Below the pieces are notes generated by a model. The model worked only from the letters and a program-made list of their open reading frames with translations. It ran no database searches and had not been told where the DNA came from. From NCBI GenBank assembly GCA_014534095.1, contig JACVSD010000036.1, positions 1-14,226 of the forward strand: a stretch of DNA of 14,226 nt. The letters run 5' to 3'. This DNA is from Nitrospiraceae bacterium (GTDB taxonomy: Bacteria > Nitrospirota > Nitrospiria > Nitrospirales > Nitrospiraceae). The position numbers and the translations under genes are program-made. Positions 13,434-14,226 of the stretch are shown in pieces. The first letter of the stretch is position 1. Each line of letters starts with the position of its first letter.

Positions 13434-14226
13434 TCAGGGATGGGCTATACGCCAGTTCTTGCCCACGCCGAGATCGACCTTCAGGGGCACAGACAACCCA
13501 AGCTGCTGCCCCACTGCCTCCATCTCGCTCTTCACGAGCCGCTTCGCCGCATCAAGCGCAGAGTCCGGCACCTCAAAAATGAGCTCATCGTGGACTTGGA
13601 GAATCATCTTCGCGTGCGGCAGCTTCTCCTGCAGCTTCGTATGCACATTGATCATTGCCATCTTGATCAGGTCCGCGGCGGACCCTTGGATAGGGCTGTT
13701 CACTGCCATACGCTCGCCCATGCCGCGCTGCACGGGATCGCCGCTTTGCAGTTCTGGAATTGGACGGCGTCGGCCCAAAATGGTGGTCGTATAGCCTTTG
13801 CTCTTTCCCTCGGCGATATTCCGGTCCATCAAGGCGCGGACCGCCCCGAACTTCTCAAAAAAGGTCTCGATGTACTTCTTGGCTTCGGCCTGCGATACCC
13901 CGATGTTCTGAGAGAGCCCGAAGGGACTGATCCCGTAGACGATGCCGAAGACAACGGTTTTAGCCGCTCGCCGCATGTCACGGGTTATTTCGCCGGCAGG
14001 GAGGTTGAAGATCTCCATCGCCGTCGCCATATGAATGTCTTCGCTTTTCGTAAAGACGCCGACGAGCCTTGGATCTTGGGAAAGGTGAGCCAGGATGCGG
14101 GGTTCGATCTGGCTATAGTCGGCGCACACCAACTGATGACCCTCCGGCACGATGAACGCTTCACGAATGCGGAGGCCGTAGTCTCCCTTCACCGGAATAT
14201 TTTGCAGATTTGGATCAGTCGACGAG
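13434..14226 (-). CDS. polA: DNA polymerase I, C-terminal polymerase domain (runs off right edge)
   Basis: The 263 residues visible are the palm and fingers of family A DNA polymerase, which fills gaps and removes RNA primers. The reading frame is open to the window edge and begins SSTDPNLQNIP, a family signature. Motif A is DYSQIE (36-41), motif B/O-helix is RRAAKTVVFGIVYG (85-98) with the R, K, F and Y that contact incoming dNTP, and motif C is VHDE (211-214). The catalytic aspartates of motifs A and C are present. Motif A continues IEPR where many homologs have IELR. The stop codon follows the usual C-terminus (GVGKNWRIAHP). The 5'-nuclease and proofreading parts lie outside the window. 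The gene is convergent with the hydrolase-like gene across 89 bases that hold no clear terminator. Confidence 0.97.
   Translation of the reverse strand, partial: SSTDPNLQNIPVKGDYGLRIREAFIVPEGHQLVCADYSQIEPRILAHLSQDPRLVGVFTKSEDIHMATAMEIFNLPAGEITRDMRRAAKTVVFGIVYGISPFGLSQNIGVSQAEAKKYIETFFEKFGAVRALMDRNIAEGKSKGYTTTILGRRRPIPELQSGDPVQRGMGERMAVNSPIQGSAADLIKMAMINVHTKLQEKLPHAKMILQVHDELIFEVPDSALDAAKRLVKSEMEAVGQQLGLSVPLKVDLGVGKNWRIAHP

Overview
The window looks like chromosomal DNA of a moderately GC-rich Gram-negative bacterium. The tightly packed genes, the many exported proteins of unknown function and the run of E-Z type HEAT-repeat proteins beside a fused membrane/spermidine-synthase-like gene fit Nitrospira or another member of Nitrospirota. 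That assignment is an impression from protein style, not a database result. I see no mobile element, CRISPR array, rRNA or tRNA.

Layout, left to right. (1) Bases 1-83, minus: start of an exported protein that runs off the left edge, with a very strong ribosome binding site and a promoter about 140 bases upstream that carries an inverted repeat. (2) 313-1860, minus: membrane protein with a C-terminal spermidine-synthase-like methyltransferase-fold domain. It is divergent from (3) 2068-3387, plus: UDP-glucose 6-dehydrogenase (ugd), which makes UDP-glucuronate for surface polysaccharide. Both have recognisable sigma70-type promoters in the 207-base gap. (4) 3397-10133, minus: a seven-gene block converging on ugd with only 9 bases between stop codons. 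In transcription order it holds a degenerate alkaline-phosphatase-fold protein with a signal peptide, a small exported protein, and five HEAT-repeat proteins of 454, 360, 366, 254 and 235 residues. The first three genes are nearly contiguous (gaps of 4 and 2 bases). A separate promoter lies before the last four HEAT genes. (5) 10320-13344, plus: two exported proteins with a domain resembling the LPP20/FlgT-N family, overlapping by ATGA, followed by an alpha/beta-hydrolase-like protein whose nucleophile elbow lacks serine. (6) 13434-14226, minus: the C-terminal polymerase domain of DNA polymerase I (polA), cut by the right edge.

How the parts may work together. The HEAT block is the unusual part. 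Four of the five HEAT proteins share a shortened repeat unit, two share an insertion at the same place, and four end in the same kind of cap (LGW/VGW/MGY), so they look like diverged duplicates retained together. They have no catalytic domain and no export signal, which suggests cytoplasmic scaffolds or adaptors. The genes tightly linked upstream encode exported proteins, one of which has the alkaline-phosphatase fold with its usual metal ligands and nucleophile replaced. The divergent unit across a palindrome-rich 186-base gap also ends in an apparent pseudo-hydrolase. A pair of divergent operons each containing an apparent pseudoenzyme, plus five scaffold proteins, is the best candidate here for an undescribed system. 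Its function cannot be read from sequence alone.
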